From contig URIK01000067.1 of NCBI GenBank assembly GCA_900547855.1, forward strand, positions 1-9,788: 9,788 nt of DNA, given 5' to 3'. Origin of the DNA: an uncultured Collinsella sp. (lineage in GTDB: Bacteria > Actinomycetota > Coriobacteriia > Coriobacteriales > Coriobacteriaceae). Made by a program: the position numbers and the translations under genes. This document shows, piece after piece, positions 7,019 through 9,788 of this stretch. Under the pieces are notes generated by a model that saw only the letters and a list, made by a program, of their open reading frames with translations, was not told the DNA's origin and searched no databases. How positions within the stretch are numbered: position 1 is the first letter of the stretch; each line of letters starts with the position of its first letter.

Positions 7019-7861
7019 ATGATTGTGTTTTCCGATATGGATGGAACGCTGTTGACGAGCGATAAGCAGATGAGCGATGCCACCTGGGCGATGCTCGACG
7101 AGCTCGCTCGACGCGGGATTGAATTTGTGCCCTGCACGGGACGTCCGCTGTCGGGCATCTTTGAGCCCATCCTCGCCCATCCCGCCGTGCACTACGCGGT
7201 CTGCGCCAACGGCGCCAGCGTCTGGCGGCTCGACGAAGATACGCCCACCGACACCTCACGTGCTATGCGCATTTTGAGCCGACCGCTCGATTGCGGCATT
7301 GCCCACCGCATCCATCGCATTGCCGCCGGCCACGATGTGACCTTCGATATCTTCGCGGACGGGCAGTGCTTCCTCCCCCGCTCGCTCTACACGCGCCTGG
7401 ATGAGTTCTGCGGCGGCGACCCCCACATCGCAGCTTCGCTCAAGCGCACACGAACACCGATCGACATGGATATCGACAGCAAGATCGACGAGGTCGAGAC
7501 GCTCGAACGCATCGCCATGTACTGGCACGACCCGGCCGATCGCGACGCCATCGCGGCGGAGCTCGACACGCTCGGAGGCATTGAGGTCACGCGTTCGTAC
7601 GCCATGAATATCGAGGTCATGGGCGCAGGCGCCACCAAGGGAACGGCCCTCACGTGGCTATGCGAGCGCCTGGGCGAGCGTCTCGCCGACGCCTGGGCGT
7701 TCGGCGACAACATCAACGACATCCCCATGCTACAGGCAGCGGGCCACGGCATGGCCATGATCAACGCCGAGCCCGAAGATCGCGAGGCCGCCGACGCCAT
7801 CACCGAATACGACAACGACCACGACGGCGTCGCCCGCACCATCATGGCCGCCCTCGCCTAG
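7019..7861 (+). CDS. Cof-type HAD-superfamily hydrolase (first)
   Basis: A 280-residue cytosolic phosphatase of the Cof/type IIB HAD subfamily; members dephosphorylate sugar phosphates, nucleotides or flavin-type cofactors. All four HAD motifs are present: DMDGT (nucleophile Asp6, acid/base Asp8), CTGR (Thr40), Lys207 in GATKGTAL, and FGDNIND (228-234, metal-binding Asp230 and Asp234). The cap domain lies between about 85 and 190. AGGG nine bases before the ATG supports the start. The leader is short, directly behind the citrate synthase terminator, so the promoter is unclear. The gene converges with a second Cof-type gene and its stop codon directly abuts a repeat cluster. The substrate cannot be predicted. 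Confidence 0.9.
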   Translation: MIVFSDMDGTLLTSDKQMSDATWAMLDELARRGIEFVPCTGRPLSGIFEPILAHPAVHYAVCANGASVWRLDEDTPTDTSRAMRILSRPLDCGIAHRIHRIAAGHDVTFDIFADGQCFLPRSLYTRLDEFCGGDPHIAASLKRTRTPIDMDIDSKIDEVETLERIAMYWHDPADRDAIAAELDTLGGIEVTRSYAMNIEVMGAGATKGTALTWLCERLGERLADAWAFGDNINDIPMLQAAGHGMAMINAEPEDREAADAITEYDNDHDGVARTIMAALA

Positions 7862-7979
7862 TCATTGATCAATCATTGGGGACATTCTTAAACGACTAGT
7901 CGTTGGGGACACTCTTCGCAAAAAGCTGCAAGGACTGTCCCCCACTGTCGGCAGAAAAGGAACGTCCCCATCTGCCGGA
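7862..7979. repeat. REPIN-like cluster of four GGGGAC/GTCCCC units
   Basis: This fills the entire gap between two convergent HAD genes. GGGGAC occurs at 7878-7883 and 7905-7910 and GTCCCC at 7937-7942 and 7964-7969, each pair spaced exactly 27 bases. The inner pair can form GGGGACA/TGTCCCC (7905-7911 with 7936-7942). The outer pair forms a 12-position stem (7878-7889 with 7958-7969) with one mismatch and one G-T wobble. The left arm carries a perfect palindrome AACGACTAGTCGTT (7891-7904), the right arm a dyad CGGCAGA (7949-7955) / TCTGCCG (7971-7977). Paired inverted short palindromes are the architecture of REPIN elements mobilised by IS200/IS605-like RAYT transposases; no such gene is in the window. 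It may also act as a two-way terminator. Confidence 0.75.
7877..7916 (-). repeat. 40-base inverted repeat, left copy
   Basis: Its reverse complement matches 8937-8976 at 37 of 40 positions by eye. It contains the palindrome ACGACTAGTCGT and two GGGGAC boxes 27 bases apart. With the right copy it brackets the second HAD gene and its leader. Confidence 0.85.
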
Positions 7980-8774
7980 TTAGGAGAGACTCTCCAGCAC
8001 GCGACGGAGCTCATGCTGAACGGCGTGGTCGCGGTTGCAGCCTACGACGCGATCGGCCACCGCCTTGAGCGCGGGGCGCGCATTTTCCATCGCGCAGCCC
8101 GTGCCGACAAAGCGAATGATCTCGTAGTCGTTCATCGAGTCGCCAAATGCCATGACCTCGTCGCGTTCGACGCCATAGTGCTCCATGAGCTGCTCGATTC
8201 CCGAGGCCTTCGACACACCAGGCTGCATGGCATCGATCCATGCGTTTCCAGAAGGCGCAAAGGTAAAAAGCTGGCCAAGCTCGCGCTGCAGTACGTAGGC
8301 ACTGTCCATAACGGCACAGTCATCGCAAAAGATACTCGCCTTGATGATATTTACGCTGGGATCGGGCAGCTCCCAAATGCGCTCGGCATTGGGAAGGTCC
8401 TTATCGACCTCACGCACGAACTTGCACTCGTCATCGAGCAAGAAGGACTTGGTTCGGTCAAAGAGCGCAAGATGCAGATTGGGAAACGTCCTGACGGCTT
8501 GGGCGAGCCTTCGAATCGCCAGGTGCGAATACACCTCACGGTCTACCATCTTACCGTCGGCGTAGACTTGGGCGCCGTTAGCGGCAACAAAGTCCATCTT
8601 GTCGCGAACGGGCGCAAAGAACTCACACAGGCGATCGTAGCGACGACCTGACGATGCGGCGAAATGCACGCCATGCTCGTGTAGCGCCAGAATCAATTCG
8701 TAGGTCTCGGGAGGCACCTGGCCGTTTTCGTCAAGCAGTGTGCCGTCCATATCGGATGCAATCAGTTTAAACAT
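7980..8774 (-). CDS. Cof-type HAD-superfamily hydrolase (second)
   Basis: A 264-residue phosphatase of the Cof/type IIB HAD subfamily with intact motifs: DMDGT (Asp8, Asp10), SSGR (41-44), Lys189 in GVSKASG and FGDSMND (210-216, Asp212 and Asp216). Cap domain about 80-180. It shares the subfamily but few residues outside the motifs with the convergent HAD gene, so the two are distant paralogues rather than a recent duplication. The start at 8774 has GGGAG seven bases upstream, but that site lies inside the 3' arm of a large hairpin (8780-8841), so translation is probably gated by RNA folding. The stop codon is two bases from a repeat dyad, and inverted 40-base repeats flank the gene. The substrate is unknown. 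Confidence 0.9.
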   Translation of the reverse strand: MFKLIASDMDGTLLDENGQVPPETYELILALHEHGVHFAASSGRRYDRLCEFFAPVRDKMDFVAANGAQVYADGKMVDREVYSHLAIRRLAQAVRTFPNLHLALFDRTKSFLLDDECKFVREVDKDLPNAERIWELPDPSVNIIKASIFCDDCAVMDSAYVLQRELGQLFTFAPSGNAWIDAMQPGVSKASGIEQLMEHYGVERDEVMAFGDSMNDYEIIRFVGTGCAMENARPALKAVADRVVGCNRDHAVQHELRRVLESLS

Positions 8775-8776
8775 AG

Positions 8777-8841
8777 AAAAGCTCCCTTCGGGCTTGTTGG
8801 AATCGAACGTGTATCCGATTCCAACGTACCCAAAGGGAGCT
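8777..8841 (-). promoter_or_regulatory. Terminator-like hairpin hiding the HAD gene RBS
   Basis: Read on the minus strand, the outer stem AGCTCCCTT (8841-8833) pairs with AAGGGAGCT (8788-8780), then CCC with GGG (8831-8829 with 8792-8790). An apical 9-base stem joins CGATTCCAA (8816-8824) and TTGGAATCG (8797-8805), plus-strand bases, with a 10-base loop. TTTT follows at 8780-8777, and the ATG is at 8774. The 3' arm contains the gene's AAGGGAG ribosome binding site. It can therefore act as a terminator for the adenine deaminase transcript, as a cap on HAD translation, or as an attenuator doing both. Confidence 0.7.
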
Positions 8842-8936
8842 CAAATAAGACTCCGCGGGCGCAAACGTTTCAAGGACCTGGCAAATAGCTCACACATGCC
8901 AGAGGTCCTACGGTCGCGGCGTCAGGCAGCCCGCCA
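8842..8936 (-). other. Structured leader/intergenic RNA candidate
   Basis: These 95 bases between the hairpin and the repeats are non-coding. GCGGGC (8855-8860) and GCCCGC (8929-8934) can close a domain. Inside it, AGGACCTGGCA (8873-8883) pairs with TGCCAG and GTCCT (8897-8902, 8905-8909) with a 2-base bulge. On the minus strand GGAGT (8854-8850) can pair with GCTCC (8840-8836) of the terminator stem, an alternative fold that would compete with it. I recognise no known riboswitch or T-box consensus. Confidence 0.4.
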
Positions 8937-8987
8937 AAGAGTGTCCCCGACGACTAGTCGTTTAAGAACGTCCCCGATGACTAGTCG
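8937..8987 (+). repeat. 40-base inverted repeat, right copy, plus second unit
   Basis: 8937-8976 is the right partner of 7877-7916. Two units of GTCCCCGAYGACTAGTCG lie at 8943-8960 and 8970-8987, a 27-base period with 17 of 18 bases identical. The second unit supplies the TAG stop codon (8983-8981 on the minus strand) of adenine deaminase. Unlike the cluster at 7862-7979, no opposing GGGGAC pair is present. Confidence 0.85.
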
Positions 8988-9752
8988 GCATAGGTGAAGG
9001 TTGTAACGTCGAACATGCCCTCGGGGCGGATGCGGAGCGTCGGGATGACCGGCAGGGGCAGGAAGATAATGCCCATGATGGGGTCGAGCGGCGGCTCAAT
9101 ACCCATGGCGCGCGCCTTGACCATAAAGTCGTCGTGCTGCGCGGCAACGTCCTCGGCCGTGCCCTCGCTCATAAGGCCACCGAGCGCCAGCGGAATGCGC
9201 GCCACGACCTCGCCGTTGCGCACCAGCACGTGGCCGCCCTGGCCCACGGCCTCGACGGCAGCCATCATATCCGCCGCATTGTCGCCCACCACGCACACGT
9301 TGTGCGAGTCGTGGCCGATCGTGGAGGCAATGGCACCACCGGTGATGGTGAAACCGCGCACCCAGCCGCGACCGATATGCTTGCCGACCAGGCCCAGGCC
9401 AGCGGGGCCGTCGCCATCGGCGCCCTCGGCCTGCAGCGACACGCCGCGGCCGTGACGCTCGATCAGCATAATGCGGCGCAGACCCTCGGCACTCTCGGGG
9501 CGAGCCACGCCCGTGATGGCCTTACCCGGTACCACGTCAATCACGGCCTCGCCCGGCTTAAAGGCATAGTCGAATACGTCGAGCGAAAGCTTCGGCAGCT
9601 TAACGGAGGCGCGCAGCTCATCGGCAAGGGCTGCAACCTCGGCCATCTCGGGTGCGATCTCGCCCACAAAGGTGCCGTCCTGCGCCACCAGAGCACCGGC
9701 GGCATATACGCGATGCGGAGCCGTGGCAAACGTCAGGTCATTGAGTACCAGC
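8981..9752 (-). CDS. ade: Adenine deaminase, C-terminal part (cut by contig end)
   Basis: About 257 residues of the C-terminal part of adenine deaminase (EC 3.5.4.2), which converts adenine to hypoxanthine in purine salvage. The diagnostic stretch is GGAIASTIGHDSHNVCVVG, with the conserved HDSHN and following DNAADM, preceded by MLIERHG and followed by LALGGLMSEG. The C-terminal LPVIPTLRIRPEGMFDV is typical of the family end. The metal-binding N-terminal amidohydrolase part lies beyond the contig. The ATG at 9769 is an artefact: its first residues MCIRD are translated Nextera adapter, and genuine coding sequence begins at 9752. The stop codon lies inside a repeat unit. The gene is in the same orientation as the HAD gene downstream, with a terminator-like hairpin between. 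Confidence 0.9.
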
Positions 9753-9788
9753 CTGTCTCTTATACACATCTGACGCTGCCGACGACTA
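9753..9788. other. Nextera sequencing adapter at contig end
   Basis: CTGTCTCTTATACACATCT (9753-9771) is the Tn5 mosaic-end sequence, and GACGCTGCCGACGA (9772-9785) completes the reverse complement of the Nextera read-1 adapter. The last three bases may be the start of an index. This is library contamination, not genomic DNA. Confidence 0.98.

Noticed and set aside
7019..8774. Recent tandem duplication of the two HAD genes
   Set aside because: They face each other and resemble each other only in the HAD motifs, so they are distant paralogues.
8780..8841. tRNA-like T-arm, because of GTTCGATTCC on the minus strand
   Set aside because: The remaining cloverleaf arms and an acceptor stem of tRNA length are absent; the sequence is explained by one long hairpin.
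7862..8987. CRISPR array, because of the regular 27-base spacing
   Set aside because: The spacing is between short palindromic boxes in opposing orientations; there are no unique spacers of constant length and no cas genes.
8981..9769. Complete 262-residue protein beginning at the ATG at 9769
   Set aside because: The first residues are translated from the sequencing adapter; the gene is a fragment whose true start lies beyond the contig.

Overview
The window looks like the end of a draft-assembly contig from a high-GC Gram-positive gut bacterium of the Coriobacteriia, with Collinsella the most likely genus. This rests on the high-GC codon use of the right half, the style of the citrate synthase, ACT and HAD proteins, and the DUF2975/HTH gene pair. 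No rRNA or marker gene is present, so the genus is inference. The last 36 bases are not genomic: positions 9753-9785 match a Nextera transposase adapter, so the genuine sequence stops at 9752.

Positions 1-4751 look like an accessory block. Base composition is lower on the left: one hand-counted line is about 52% G+C (2401-2460), against about 67% inside citrate synthase (6481-6540). A minus-strand operon encodes an unusual 746-residue ABC permease made of two similar halves, followed with a 4-base overlap by its ATPase. Divergent from it, a plus-strand pair encodes a four-helix DUF2975 membrane protein and a small Xre/YozG-type repressor. The shared 117-base intergenic region holds three dyads, one of them a clean 7-5-7 operator-like palindrome. 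Directly behind the repressor stop codon, in the same frame, lies the catalytic half of a tyrosine recombinase without its N-terminal domains, which marks a rearrangement junction. About 400 bases of non-coding, hairpin-bearing sequence follow.

Positions 5148-9752 look like core chromosome: an ACT-domain protein, a full-length citrate synthase with a strong terminator, two convergent Cof-type HAD phosphatases, and the C-terminal part of adenine deaminase cut by the contig end.

The most interesting part is 7862-8987. A family of short units built on GTCCCC/GGGGAC at a fixed 27-base spacing appears six times, next to or overlapping the stop codons of all three surrounding genes. Four units between the two HAD genes can fold into one long nested hairpin, as REPIN-type elements do. 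A 40-base near-identical inverted copy flanks the second HAD gene. That gene also has an elaborate leader: a large terminator-like hairpin whose 3' arm contains its ribosome binding site and ends only five bases before its start codon.
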